Source: Bolinopsis microptera
Lineage: Eukaryota > Ctenophora > Tentaculata > Lobata > Bolinopsidae
Reading direction: 5' to 3'
Assembly (NCBI RefSeq): GCF_026151205.1
Contig: NC_087076.1
Location: forward strand, 1,807,692-1,871,691
DNA length: 64,000 bases
The notes beneath the pieces were generated by a model, which did no database searches, was not told the DNA's origin, and saw only the letters and a list, made by a program, of their open reading frames with translations. Shown here in pieces: positions 1 through 11,064 of the stretch (its first letter is position 1; the number at the start of each line of letters is the position of its first letter). The position numbers were made by a program, and so were the translations under genes.

Positions 1-108
1 TAATCGATCGGTTACCAAATATCTTCTTTTACGCTTGGTTTCAGGTCAGGCAGTTCACGACATTAATCAATAACTCTTTTTATGTTTTATTGATATCTAC
101 CACTTTAG

Positions 109-245
109 GTCCCTCCGCAAAAGGAAAGAGCCAAGGGGATTGGAAGAAGTTAGGCACATTGATTGGTAGTGTTAACGTTTTGAAGAGACTTGGAGAGAGT
201 AAGCAAAAAGAAAGAGAAACGCTTAAGGAAGCAGAGGAAGCCAAG
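109..245 (+). CDS. Exon 1 seen of the large gene
   Basis: The acceptor is TTTAG at 108 and the donor AAG|GTTAGC. Incoming phase 1, outgoing phase 0. It encodes a Lys/Glu-rich stretch containing SQGDWKKLGTLIGSVNVLKR followed by a charged helix-like run. The first exon of the gene must lie before the window because this one starts in mid-codon. Confidence 0.6.
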
Positions 246-366
246 GTTAGCACTGGCCTGCAGTCTCAATTTACATGTCCTTGTTACAATTTTATTTTCC
301 AAGTTTTAAAGAAACTTGGCATGTTCACCGATGTTATCTTCCTTTTTTAAAACTATGTTCCGACAG

Positions 367-439
367 GATCAAAAGCCGATTTACAGAAGTGCGATGGCAA
401 TGGACATCCACTTTTTGAAGGAGAATCGTCGTCATATTA
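367..439 (+). CDS. Exon 2 of the large gene
   Basis: The acceptor is GACAG, the donor ATTA|GTGAGT. Phase 0 in, 1 out. It encodes DQKPIYRSAMAMDIHFLKEN and a few more residues. The exon is too short for routine ORF finding and is supported by the phase match on both sides. Confidence 0.55.
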
Positions 440-654
440 GTGAGTACTAAAGATGATATAAGTGCTCATGTAGAGCTAGGTAAAGTGATTTAGAGTGAAG
501 AAAGAGCGATAGCGAGTGACAAAAAATCACAATTCACAACCACGCACGTCGCCTGTCACCTCAAAATGTAATTTCCAGTATCACGTTAACAGTTAACAGG
601 TTACACAGATTTAAATATTTTATTTTAAATAAGTCTGACGAGCTAGTTTCACAG

Positions 655-720
655 GCAGAGGTGATCCTGAAGCAGCTCTTGGTGCAGACATGTCGTTAGA
701 CGATATTCTTTTAGGACTGA
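655..720 (+). CDS. Exon 3 of the large gene
   Basis: The acceptor is TTTCACAG, the donor CTGA|GTAAGT. Phase 1 in, 1 out. It encodes a short acidic segment with GADMSLDDILLGL. Confidence 0.55.
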
Positions 721-883
721 GTAAGTGTCGTTAAAACTTTCATTTATCGATATTTAAAAATACTTAAACTTTCTATTTTTTTTCGAGTAGCAGCCTGATG
801 TTGGTTCCAAATCCTATACAGTATTCATCCGTTACCGCAGACGGCATAAGTTATGTTGTTAATAAGTATCTGTTTTTTTTCAG

Positions 884-1079
884 AGGATAGACACGGAAAG
901 AAGCCCGTACTCCCCCCACTTCAAGTGCAGTGGAGTCCTGAAGTAGATAAAAGAGAAAGACAGGAGAGACAAGAAAGAGAGGAGAAAGAGGAGTTGGTGG
1001 CAGAAGAAACCCTGTCTCGGAAAGGCTCTGGAAACACTCGCAAATCTCCAAAACAGTCCAACACAGCTACACCCCGCAG
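884..1079 (+). CDS. Exon 4 of the large gene: charged coiled-coil
   Basis: A strong polypyrimidine acceptor (T-run then CAG). The donor CGCAG|GTTTTT is weak. Phase 1 in, 2 out. It encodes a highly charged Arg/Gln/Glu helix (DKRERQERQEREEKEELVAE) followed by basic Ser/Thr-rich sequence. A single alpha-helix or coiled coil is likely. Confidence 0.6.
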
Positions 1080-1202
1080 GTTTTTCTAGTCATAGAATGG
1101 ATAATGTATATTGTATAAGTTTTCTCAATATCTTCTTAGTCGCAAAAAAGGAAGGAAAATAATCTGGTTTGTCGTACATAACAGCTTAAATAAATATTTC
1201 AG

Positions 1203-1438
1203 GACATCACCTTACCCAGTTGGTGGGTCGAGAAATTCTCCGGATACCTCTGTGAAGAAACCTTCTCCTGTAGCCAATTCTACCTCACTAAACGGCAAGA
1301 TGATCTCACCGTTTGGCGAAAAGACTGTGTCACCTGGTTCAAAAACTGGGTCACGCGTTGGCTCAAAAGAAGGCAGCAGGAAGGGCTCTGGAAAACCTGT
1401 TGAAGAACCAGTTTCAGAACCACCTCAACCCCCTATCA
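1203..1438 (+). CDS. Exon 5 of the large gene: basic Gly/Ser repeats
   Basis: The acceptor is ATTTCAG, the donor ATCA|GTAAGT. Phase 2 in, 1 out. It encodes disordered Ser/Lys/Gly-rich sequence with short repeats (KTGSRVGSKEGSRKGSGKP) and a Pro-rich end. The SP sites and basic context suggest phosphorylation, which is inference only. Confidence 0.6.
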
Positions 1439-1629
1439 GTAAGTATACAAACTTAAAGCTATTTACAATACTGTGAAGCTTTAAAATTACGAGTTCTTCT
1501 ATCGGGTAGTGGTGCATCAATATTTATTGAAATTTAGTGAGAAAGTCACTATTGTGACGGTACATTAGAACTAGACAGAAACATTAGAACTAGACAGAAA
1601 CACTACTACAAATGATTTTCTCACTACAG

Positions 1630-1781
1630 TTTACCAATCAAATTGGTCTCCCGACGCAGCTGAACAGGAGCTGCCGGATATTCAGATTGATGTTGATATG
1701 GTGAATGCTGACATGGATGAGTATCAAGATCACGTTCAGCAGGCTAGGATGCTTCTTGCCCTGCAACAACAGCAACAACAG
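1630..1781 (+). CDS. Exon 6 of the large gene
   Basis: The acceptor is CTACAG, the donor CAACAG|GTAAGT. Phase 1 in, 0 out. It encodes YQSNWSPDAAEQELPDIQI, an acidic stretch and a terminal run of six Gln (CAA/CAG). The exon ends inside the glutamine run. Confidence 0.6.
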
Positions 1782-1956
1782 GTAAGTTATGCGATAGTGT
1801 GCTGCTGTGTGCGATAATGTGCTGTTGTTTACTTACCTGTAATTATCAAAGTCCAAGAGAAATAAACCGATTATATGCAGAATAAACTTCTTAGCAAACC
1901 CAATTAAATCTCGCACTTTGATCTTGATAGTCCATTTCTTATGCTTAACTTTGCAG

Positions 1957-2061
1957 CTTGAAATGGAGGAGGAAGAATTAAGAAGATTAGAGGAGGAAGA
2001 GGCAATACTAGGTGGCAGTCCTAACAGTATTCCTGCTCTGTTCGTCGATGACACTGATCAG
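1957..2061 (+). CDS. Exon 7 of the large gene: acidic coiled-coil
   Basis: The acceptor is TTTGCAG, the donor GATCAG|GTTCAC. Phase 0 in and out. It continues the Gln run of exon 6 with LEMEEEELRRLEEEEA, a clear heptad-like acidic helix. Confidence 0.6.
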
Positions 2062-2217
2062 GTTCACTATATATATACTTCTACATTATATTCCATACGC
2101 CCATACAGTTTCAAAACATTTTTTTGTATGCTTCTTCTTGCTGATCATTGTTACTCTTATCTGAATTTCTTATATTTATCTCGGTCAAGTTTCTATCATT
2201 AACAAACTTCATGTCAG

Positions 2218-2355
2218 GTGTATGTGGGAGAGATATATGGAGACGTTGAGCCTGATCGGAGTCTCAATCCGAATGTTCCATTCGACTACATGGGTTTGGT
2301 GAGGAGTCTGTCTCGGCATGATAACGCAGCGGAAACAGGCGAACTCGCATTACAG
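2218..2355 (+). CDS. Exon 8 of the large gene
   Basis: The acceptor is TGTCAG, the donor TTACAG|GTTCGG. Phase 0 in and out. It encodes VYVGEIYGDVEPDRSLNP and further residues. It looks more ordered than its neighbours. No family is recognised. Confidence 0.6.
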
Positions 2356-2483
2356 GTTCGGAGTTTTTTATTTGGAAGGGCTGGTTTGTCAAGTCTGATG
2401 TGTGTTTGATACTTTATTTTATAAACAAAGGTTAGACCACTACTTATAATATTAGCTCTGTAACATAGTTTGTTTATCTGCAG

Positions 2484-2617
2484 AGTCAGTCTCTGGGAGG
2501 TGGAGGATCAATGTCCCAGCCTCTACAACCGGGTCTGTACGTCATGAGACCCTCCAATACTGCTGCACAACAACTTGGTCCCCAATCTGGTCCCCAACTT
2601 GGTCCCCAAACCGCACA
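2484..2617 (+). CDS. Exon 9 of the large gene: GPQ repeats, last exon before the 22-kb intron
   Basis: The acceptor is CTGCAG, the donor CACA|GTGAGT (strong). Phase 0 in, 2 out. It encodes Gly/Ser/Gln-rich sequence ending in GPQSGPQLGPQ, from a 12-bp tandem repeat. If not spliced, the frame ends at a TGA overlapping the donor. The phase-2 end matches only the distant exon at 24623. Confidence 0.55.
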
Positions 2618-3234
2618 GTGAGTGTAATTAATATAACTTTCAGTTTGAAAGTAAGTTTTGTAGTCCATTTGATTTAGATCGTATGATGGTAAGTATCGAA
2701 CTGTAGTTCTTATGCCGAGATGAAAGTATTAAAAAGACGTTTAATCACTGACGTTTTATTTACTGTAAACTTTAGTATAACCAATCACGTGATAACAATT
2801 TTAATGTATGTGGTATATCAATGGTATACCGTTAAACACGGATAAATACCAGCACCAGACTGTCAAAAAAACCATTAATTTTAAGTCACATGTTAATCAT
2901 TTCCATGAAACCCAGCCGCCTTATTTTATTCGTGAAATGTGATTGGTTCTGCAAGCTGAAGGTTGCCGGTGAGGTACAAATCTCAATTTATCAAATCTCA
3001 AGCTAACTGTCAATATATTGAAACGGAGTTATTACTTGATTTGGTAAATTGATAAACTTTATAGAGATACAGAGATTATAAAATATAATTCAATTGATAA
3101 ACTTTATAGAGATACAGAGATTATAAAATGTAATTCAATATATTATACTATTTTGAATATACTATGTATTAACAGTATATCTAAAATAATAACTGATACA
3201 GTTGGTATTGTTTCTCTGAAGGTTATCGAGCAGA

Positions 3235-3804
3235 TCATTGAGCGGAAGCGTGACGAATAGAGAAGGTATGTTGAGTAGAGAAGGTATTAGAAGAGGAGCT
3301 GGTTCCAGTAGAGGAGCTGGTTCTAGCCCTAGTTCCAGTACGTCTGTGAGGAGGATTAGCAGCCATGTTCACACCAATAGTCTCTCGTTTCACCCATACC
3401 CAGAAAGGCATCTTCTCTTTTCCACTGTAATAGGAATCCTGAGCAAGCATGTAAGAAGGTAGGTTGGTGGCATCTCTTCGTCTTCGGACAGTAGAATCTT
3501 TAGGGTAGAGCATGTCCTGTAGACTAATCAGGTGGGAGAGTAATTCCTCAGTCTCAGCTCCAGGTCCAAGATTGGTGAGAACTCTGGTTATCAGGTTTTT
3601 AGGGTAACCAAGCTTGGTGGCATACTGTCTGAAGGAGGTGTCAGTTAATTGAGAGGGATTTAGTTGTTCAGGTAGGTGGAGGTTAGGTTCCAGAACAAAG
3701 GGTAAGGAGGAGGGTTCCACGATGAAAAATGTCTGTCTGGTAGGAACTGTAGAGACTATTTCAGATGGAATAAAAGGGGTCGAGGTAGTAGTAGAGGGTT
3801 CCAT
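3235..3804 (-). CDS. Repeat-unit ORF, copy 1: protein with ZC3H12/N4BP1-like UBA-type motif
   Basis: The ORF has 189 codons and a true ATG at 3804. Residues about 58-95 read FRQYATKLGYP...LTNLGPGAETEELLSHL. The pattern is K-L-G-Y-x(n)-V-L-x-x-L-G-x-x-A-x-x-x-E-L-L. It resembles the N-terminal UBA-like domain of the ZC3H12 (Regnase), N4BP1 and KHNYN families. The PIN nuclease and CCCH finger expected after it are absent. The C-terminus is a basic then Ser/Thr-rich tail. An overlapping ORF upstream (to about 4001) has no ATG. It could be a fragment of a duplicated gene, a single exon of an unresolved gene, or a real small gene. The family link is from pattern memory and needs a profile search. 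Confidence 0.4.
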   Translation of the reverse strand: MEPSTTTSTPFIPSEIVSTVPTRQTFFIVEPSSLPFVLEPNLHLPEQLNPSQLTDTSFRQYATKLGYPKNLITRVLTNLGPGAETEELLSHLISLQDMLYPKDSTVRRRRDATNLPSYMLAQDSYYSGKEKMPFWVWVKRETIGVNMAANPPHRRTGTRARTSSSTGTSSSSNTFSTQHTFSIRHASAQ

Positions 3805-4164
3805 TGAAAAATATAGTGGATGTCGAAGAATTGTTGTAGTAGTTGATCGATAGATGATAAAGCTGGATAATTAAACTTTAATTGTAGCAGGTTTAAATAC
3901 AGATACCCCTGAAGGTCTGAGCTTGTTATCTGCTGTAGCTTAGCATGGTGATGTGATCCGAGTACATTATACGGGACCTTACTATCTGAGCCGCTTGACA
4001 CCGTGTTTCACTATGTCTCATTGAATCTGATCGCGTTTGCTGATCTGAGCGAGCTTTGGTGATGTCAATTTGGATCAGATCATATCCCGAGCACCAAATA
4101 AACAAGAAATGCGGCCGCTTTTTTTTGTGCATGGCCGCTCAATTTCCCGATCCGTGATGGCGTA

Positions 4165-4262
4165 TTTTATCATTTTCTATACAACCTGGGGACCCCAGTT
4201 TTTACTGTTTATAAGTATGCAGATATGGCGAAGTGACAGGCCGAGCGCCACCAAGTTAATAT
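4165..4262 (+). repeat. Dispersed ~90-bp repeat, copy A
   Basis: It has ACCTGGGGACCCC and ATATGGCGAAGTGACAGGCC...GAGCGCCACC, matching the copies at 39 kb and 45.6 kb. It sits inside repeat-unit copy 1, and copies 2 and 3 lack it. Confidence 0.6.
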
Positions 4263-6416
4263 AATTCCATATTGAATTTGAAAATCGTGTATATTTTTAA
4301 AAACCATATGCTTATTGTTTATGCAACCTGACACCCGACACGGATGTGTGCAAAATAGTATAAGTAACTCAAAATAATAATAGTATGCTATCAATTAGTG
4401 CCTAGTGGGATATGTACATGGTGAAATTAACAATGTACTTGGTCAGTTCAGCGCCGCGCGCCAACAATTAGCTAATTCGGATTATTCCGCAAAATAACTT
4501 TGCGCAGGTAGTCACGTGGGCGATTACAGTGTGTGCAGGCAGGTACGGTCGCTCGCACGCTCGCAGGTACGGTCGCAAAGCTACCATATACAAAAAAAAC
4601 CTCGTTCGCTAACCCTTGTCCTTGACTCTTTTGTGCCTCCGGCACTTTGAGTCATGGATCGGGAAAAAATATGAGAGAGACTCCAAGGAGTTACCATACC
4701 AAGTGGTAGCTCAAAAATTCCAAAAAATGTACGTTATCTGAAATTTCATCAACCCGAAATATGAAATTTAGGTCATGTAAGAGATGACCTTGCTCTTTTT
4801 CCTTAATTCCAAAAGATATTAACTTAAACCATTTCAAGTGTCATTGAACTCAAAACGGACACCTTTCCTCATGGCACGCTAGGAGAAAAGGACCCTAACA
4901 TTTTGTTATTTGTTGCGCGGACAAGTCTCACGATTACGAGTTCGGACCCCGCTCCTTCCAAATCTAAGATAATTTGAACACATTTTATGCAAATTTTCGA
5001 TTATATTCCTGCTCTTTAACATTGCAACAAATTGCGACTCTGTTTAAGTTCGAACCTTCGTCTATTCTGTGTAAGAGCTTGGTTTAAAGGAGTAATGTGA
5101 CATTAAAGAATAAAACAATAGGCATCTGCAGACATACTAATGCTCAAATTTCCAGTTTTAAACCAAATATTTTGTCACCCAGGTAAGTTAAGATTTTACA
5201 TAACCTGATGCTTAGCTCAGAAGCGAAATCTCCAGCTCTCGATCGAAATGTAATATGTTCAACATGTATATTTTACTCTATAGTTTACCGAGAGTTGAAA
5301 GAAATAATAGTTGATAACCTCTTCTGATCGCTGTACAAGAGAAAGCAAATTGCGGCAAAAGTTTGATGAACATCAGTATTCACTATTCAATATGCCTCGT
5401 GGTGATACAAACGGATTTGTTTAAAAAATGTCGTGAGAAGTTGGCCAAAAAAGTAAAGAATAGAAAAATGTTGCCAACTGGCGGTTTTTAAGATTTTGAT
5501 GACTCTATCATTGAAATTTGAATGTCCAATGTCCATGAAACACGGAAAGCAGTAAAGTTTTTTGTGCTATCTACTGACATGATCGAAGTAAAGAGGCTCT
5601 GAAGGTGCACATGCGGGGTATGGACCCTCACCAGGTGATGTCTACAGGAGACGCATGAATTATTCAGCATTCACAGTACCTGTCTCTATTCATAGGAAGT
5701 ACTAGCACCACTTAACATACAGGTGTAAATTTACAATCTGATATCATTTCTATAATAAATCACGGTGCATCTAAGGGAGCACATGCACCAAGAAGTCAAA
5801 AGTTAGGTTAGATCATTTGAAGAAGAATAGGAGCGCAACGAAAAAGTGACTTTCTGTAAGCTCCTTTACGACAATCCATAATTCCTCAACCCTGGTGATC
5901 CTCATTCCTCAACCAAAATAATTGTTTTCTGAGTATATAATTTCATCCAGCATGTTGAGGAGAATAATGAATTCTCGGTAGGCACCCAGACCGGGGAAGA
6001 TCGTGCTAACGATCTTTTTCAGTAGAATATCACTCCAAAGGTCAAGAATATAAGCTCTAGATAGGACCGTAAAATAAACTGTATCGAACTGTAGTACTTT
6101 AACCCAGAGTTAAATCAAATTAGTAAAATTAAATAATTTGTCTGGTCTTGATAGATCGAAGGCATTTTTCGTGAAACCCGGCGTAAAACGCAGCCAATAG
6201 ATTGTAACATCTAGTTAGTTAAAAGATAAGTTGATGCAAAGTTAACCCCTTAAAAAGGATTTAATTTTTAACAAAAAACGAAACATTATTTTATTAAGAT
6301 GAAATTGTAAAATGAAATAAATTCTACTATTTTAAAATCATTAATCTATAAAAACTGATACAGTATGTTATTGCTTCTATACACGCTGAAAGTTATCGAG
6401 CAGTTCATTGAGCAGT

Positions 6417-6986
6417 TCATTGAGCGGAAGTGTGACGAGTAGAGAAGTTGTGTTGAGTAGAGAAAGTATTAGAAGAGGAGTTGGTTCCAGTAGAGGAGCT
6501 GGTTCTAGTTCCAGTACGTCTGTGAGGAGGATTGGCAGCCATGTTCACACCAATAGTCTCTCGTTTCACCCATACCCAGAAAGGCATCTTCTCTTTTCCA
6601 CTGTAATAGGAATCCTGAGCAAGCATGTAAGAAGGTAGGTTGGTGGCATCTCTTCGTCTTCGGCCAGTAGAATCTTTAGGGTAGAGCATGTCCTGTAGAC
6701 TAATCAGGTGGGAGAGTAATTCCTCAGTCTCAGCTCCAGGTCCAAGATTGGTGAGAACTCTGGTTATCAGGTTTTCAGGGTAACCAAGCTTGGTGGCATA
6801 CTGTCTGAAGGAGGTGTCAGTTAATTGAGAGGGATTTAGTTGTTCAGGTAGGTGGAGGTTAGGGGTGGGTTCCAGAACAAAGGGTAAGGAGGAGGGTTCC
6901 ACGATGAAGAATGTCTGTCTGGTAGGAACTGTAGAGACTATTTCAGATGGAATAAAAGGGGTCGAGGTAGTAGTAGAGGGTTCCAT
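6417..6986 (-). CDS. Repeat-unit ORF, copy 2: UBA-type motif protein
   Basis: The ORF has 189 codons with ATG at 6986. It is nearly identical to copy 1, with a few substitutions (for example KLGYP-E rather than -K, and an inserted Thr-Pro before the NLHLPEQL segment). The two ORFs have kept the same length despite small in-frame length changes, which hints at constraint or recent duplication. Function and family caveats are as for copy 1. Confidence 0.4.
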   Translation of the reverse strand: MEPSTTTSTPFIPSEIVSTVPTRQTFFIVEPSSLPFVLEPTPNLHLPEQLNPSQLTDTSFRQYATKLGYPENLITRVLTNLGPGAETEELLSHLISLQDMLYPKDSTGRRRRDATNLPSYMLAQDSYYSGKEKMPFWVWVKRETIGVNMAANPPHRRTGTRTSSSTGTNSSSNTFSTQHNFSTRHTSAQ

Positions 6987-7325
6987 TGAAGAATATAGTG
7001 GATGTCGAAGAATTGTTGTAGTAGTTTATCGATAGATGATAAAGCTGGATAATTAAACTTTAATTGTAGCAGGTTTAAATACAGATACCCCTGAAGTTCT
7101 GAGCTTGTTATCTGCTGTAGCTTAGCATGGTGATGTGATCCGAGTACATTATACGGGACCTTACTATCTGAGCTGCTTGACACCGCGTTTCCCTATGCCT
7201 CATTGAATCGGATCGCGTTTGCTGATCTGAGCGAGCTTTGGTGATGTCAATTTGGATCAGATCATATCCCGAGCACCAAATAAAAAATATAAGAGAGACT
7301 CCAAGGAGTTACCATACCAAGTGGT

Positions 7326-7747
7326 ACTTACTAACTTATGTTACTTATGTGATGCTTTAGCTGCGCTGCAGCAGGGCCATCAACTGAAATGACCACCCTT
7401 ATGCTTTACTTCGGACAACCATGGCTTTATAGTCACGGCATGTAACCGGCACTTACAGGAAACCGAAGGATCAAGTCTAACGCCAGCGACGGTTAAGGTA
7501 TTATACCACACTTTCTTCGCCCGAAGCTTCGCTGTATTGATCATGTACAGCTCCTCATTTAACCCTCACACACGATTTCTCGAGCATTCGGCTGAGTAGA
7601 CCGGGGGGCTGCATAGGTCCAACGGAACCCTTAGCAGAGCGTCAACGACGCTCACCCCATGGCTAGCGGCACAGACGGGAATCGAACCTGGGACCCTGTG
7701 AATGCGAGGCATTTCACAAGCAAGCTGACTAACGAACTGCGCCACAT
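7326..7747 (-). mobile_element. tRNA-derived SINE inserted in repeat copy 2
   Basis: The insertion is defined by comparison with copies 1 and 3, which lack it. The minus strand starts with an A-box-like TGGCGCAGTTCGTTAG (7744-7729) and has a perfect B box GGTTCGATTCC (7688-7678). This is the pol III promoter layout of a tRNA. The ~330-bp remainder is a non-tRNA body. The 3' end is a simple TTACTTATG-like repeat. No clear target duplication is seen beyond a base or two. Confidence 0.8.
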
Positions 7748-9027
7748 AGCTCAAAAATTCCAAAAAATGTACGTTATCTGAAATTTCATAAACCCGAAAT
7801 ATGAAATTTAGGTCATGTAAGAGATGACCTTGCTCTTTTTCCTTAATTCCAAAAGATATTAAATTAAACCATTTCAAGTGTCATTGAACTCAAAACGGAC
7901 ACCTTTCCTCATGGCACGCTAGGAGAAAAGGACCCTAACATTTTGTTATTTGTTGCGCGGACAAGTCTCACGATTACGAGTTCGGACCCCGCTCCTTCCA
8001 AATCTAAGATAATTTGAACACATTTTATGCAAATTTTCGATTATATTCCTGCTCTTTAACATTGCAACAAATTGCGACTCTGTTTAAGTTCGAACCTTCG
8101 TCTATTCTGTGTAAGAGCTTGGTTTAAAGGAGTAATGTGACATTAAAGAATAAAACAATAGGCATCTGCAGACATACTAATGCTCAAATTTCCAGTTTTA
8201 AACCAAATATTTTGTCACCCAGGTAAGTTAAGATTTTACATAACCTGATGCTTAGCTCAGAAGCGAAATCTCCAGCTCTCGATCGAAATGTAATATGTTC
8301 AACATGTATATTTTACTCTATTGTTTACCGAGAGTTGAAAGAAATAATAGTTGATAACCTCTTCTGATCGCTGTACAAGAGAAAGCAAATTGCGGCAAAA
8401 GTTTGATGAACATCAGTATTCACTATTCAGTATGTCTCGTGGTGATACAAACGGATTTGTTTAAAAAATGTCGTGAGAAGTTGGCCAAAAAAGTAAAGAA
8501 TAGAAGAATGTTGCCAACTGGCGGTTTTTAAGATTTTGATGACTCTATCATTGAAATTTGAATGTCCAATGTCCATGAAACACGGAAAGCAGTAAAGTTT
8601 TTGTGCTATCTACTGACATGATCGAAGTAAAGAGGCTCTGAAGGTGCACATGCGGGGTATGGACCCTCACCAGGTGATGTCTACAGGAGACGCATGAATT
8701 ATTCAGCATTCACAGTACCTGCCCCTATTCATAGGAAGTACTAGCACCACTTAACATACAGGTGTAAATTTACAATCTGGTATCATTTCTATAATAAATC
8801 ACGGTGCATCTAAGGGAGCACATGCACCAAGAAGTTAAAAGTTAGGTTAGATCATTTGAAGAAGAATAGGAGCGCAACGAAAAAGTGACTTTCTGTAAGC
8901 TCCTCTACGACAATCCATAATTCCTCAACCCTGGTGATCCTCATTCCTCAACAAAAATAATTGTTTTGAGTATATAATTTCATCCAGCATGTTGAGGAGA
9001 ATAATGAATTCTCGGTAGGCACCCAGA

Positions 9028-9072
9028 CCTGATTACTGAGAAAGATGCTAACGATCTTTCTCAGTAATCAGG
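9028..9072. other. Perfect 19-bp-stem hairpin
   Basis: Two 19-bp arms (9028-9046 and 9054-9072) are exact reverse complements around a 7-base loop. The hairpin is present only in repeat copy 2. Copy 1 has a shorter, imperfect version at the same place. Confidence 0.85.
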
Positions 9073-9731
9073 GCATTCTATTATGTTCTTTCAATTCTAC
9101 GTGCTACAAACATTACAATGTCCAATGTCAGCAATATGACGACGATATATGCTTCCACTACAAGAAACAGACAGAAGATATATCGACAGCTACATCTTAT
9201 TTAGCTTGTCTGTCAAATAAGCTCTAGATAGGACCGTAAAATAAACTGTATAGTACTTTAACCCTGAGTTAAAGTAAATTAGTAAAATTAAATAATTTGT
9301 CTGGTCTTGATAGATCGAAGGCATTTTTCGTGAAACCCGGCGTAAAACCCAGCCAATGGATTGTAACATCTAGTTAGTTAAAAGATAAGTTGAGGCAAAG
9401 TTAACTCCTGAAATAGGATTTAATTTTTAACAAAAAAGAAACATTATTTTATAAATATTTAAAGAGATGAAAATATAAAGTTAAATAAATTATACTATTT
9501 CAGAATCATTAATTAATCTATAAAAACTGATACAGTATGGTATAGCTTCTCTACAAGCTGAAAGTTGTAGAGCAGATCATTGAGCGGAAGTGTGACGAGT
9601 AGAGAAGGTATGTTGAATAGAGAAAGTATTAGAAGAGGAGCTTGTTCCAGTAGAGGAGCTGGTTCTAGCCCTAGTACCAGTTCGTCTGTGAGGAGGATTA
9701 GCAGCCATGTTCACACCAATAGTCTCTCGTT

Positions 9732-10151
9732 TTACCCATACCAGAAAGGCATCTTCTCTTTTCCACTGTAATAGGAATCCTGAGCAAGCATGTAAGAAGG
9801 TAGGTTGGTGGCATCTCTTCGTCTTCGGACAGTAGAATCTTTAGGGTAGAGCATGTCCTGTAGACTAATCAGGTGGGAGAGTAATTCCTCAGTCTCAGCT
9901 CCAGGTCCAAGATTGGTGAGAACTCTGGTTATCAGGTTTTCAGGGTAACCAAGCTTGGTGGCATACTGTCTGAAGGAGGTGTCAGTTGATTGAGAGGGAT
10001 TAAGTTGTTCAGGTAGGTGGAGGTTAGGGGTGGGTTCCAGAACAAAGGGTAAGGAGGAGGGTTCCACGATGAAGAATGTCTGTCTGGTAGGAACTGTAGA
10101 GACTATTTCAGATGGAATGAAGGGGGTTGAGGTAGTAATAGAGGGTTCCAT
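9732..10151 (-). pseudogene. Repeat-unit ORF, copy 3: frameshifted UBA-type motif ORF
   Basis: ATG at 10151. Relative to copies 1 and 2, one C is missing near 9741 (CATACC-AGAAAGG), so the frame ends after about 140 codons and the basic Ser-rich tail is lost. The UBA-type motif (KLGYPENLITRVLTNLGPG) is kept. Upstream, small indels join the leader ORF to this one, unlike the other copies. It is probably a decaying copy. Confidence 0.5.
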
Positions 10152-10784
10152 GAACCTGAAGAATATAGTGGATTGTTGTAGTAGTTGATCGTTAGATGAT
10201 AAAGTTGGATAAGTAAACTTTAATTGTAGCAGGTTTAAATACTGCTGCCCCTGAAGGTCTGAGCTTGTTATCTGCTGTAGCTTAGCATGGTGATGTGATC
10301 CGAGTACATTATACGGGACCTTACTATCTGAGCCGCTTGACACCGCGTTTCACTATGTCTCACTGAATCTGATCGCGTTTGCTGATCTGAGCGAGCTTTG
10401 GTGATGTCAATTTGGATCAGATCATATCCCGAGCACCAAATAAAAAATATGAGAGAGACTCCAAGGAGTTACCATACCAAGTGGTAGCTCAAAAATTCCA
10501 AAAAATGTACGTTATCTGAAATTTCATAAACCCGAAATATGAAATTTAGGTCATGTAAGAGATGACCTTGCTCTTTTTCCTTAATTCCAAAACGGACACA
10601 TTTCCTCATGGCACGCTAGGAGAAAAGGACCCTAACATTTTGTTATTTGTTGCGCGGACAAGTCTCACGATTACGAGTTCGGACCCCGCTCCTTCCAAAT
10701 CTAAGATAATTTGAACACATTTTATGCAAATTTTCGATTATATTCCTGCTCTTTAACATTGCAACAAATTGCGACTCTGTTTAA

Positions 10785-11064
10785 TCTAGGTAAACTATAG
10801 GTAAAAATATAATATTAATCATAAGCTAAAATGTACTAATCTTTGTATTCTAAATGGGGAAAAGAAGAAACATTGTCAGTCAGTCGAGAAAATTGTCAGT
10901 CAGGCTATATGGCAGCTTTGTAGATGTTTGTAGTTGTGACTATGCTAGTAGTGGTTCCAGGCTTGCGACTGGAATTGCGGTGTTAAATCGATTTAATGGT
11001 ATACCAACGATCCACCTCCTACTTGTTGTTTGGTACTTAGCATTAATAGTGTTAGCTGTAGCTG
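10785..11064. mobile_element. 280-bp insertion with TAA duplication in repeat copy 3
   Basis: Copies 1 and 2 read straight through this point. Here 280 bp separate two copies of TAA (10782-10784 and 11065-11067). A 3-bp TWA-type duplication fits a PIF/Harbinger-like non-autonomous element, but I see no terminal inverted repeats, so the class is uncertain. Confidence 0.45.

Larger units (their letters stand above)
3140..6335. repeat. Tandem ~3.18-kb unit, copy 1
   Basis: The unit repeats three times head to tail (copies start near 3140, 6336 and 9511). Identity is high over most of its length, judged by eye. Spacing between equivalent ATG codons is 3,182 and 3,165 bp. Copy 1 lacks the insertions found in copies 2 and 3, so it is closest to the original layout. 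Boundaries are approximate. Confidence 0.8.
6336..9510. repeat. Tandem ~3.18-kb unit, copy 2
   Basis: This is the second head-to-tail copy. Compared with copy 1 it carries a 422-bp SINE insertion (7326-7747) and a replaced segment with a 19-bp-stem hairpin near 9028-9072. It lacks ~45 bp next to the ATG-distal promoter side around 7285. The rest aligns closely. Confidence 0.8.

Noticed and set aside
3756-4001. 81-codon ORF upstream of the repeat-unit ORF in copies 1 and 2, fused in copy 3
   Set aside because: The supposed start is GTG with an in-frame stop just before it. Kept only as a possible leader or lost exon.
4890-4960. Possible tRNA gene (GGGTCCGAACTC-like B box on the minus strand, repeated at 7960 and 10660)
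   Set aside because: No A box at proper spacing and no cloverleaf I could draw.
7566-7877. 103-codon minus-strand ORF
   Set aside because: It crosses the SINE/repeat-unit boundary and has no protein-like pattern.
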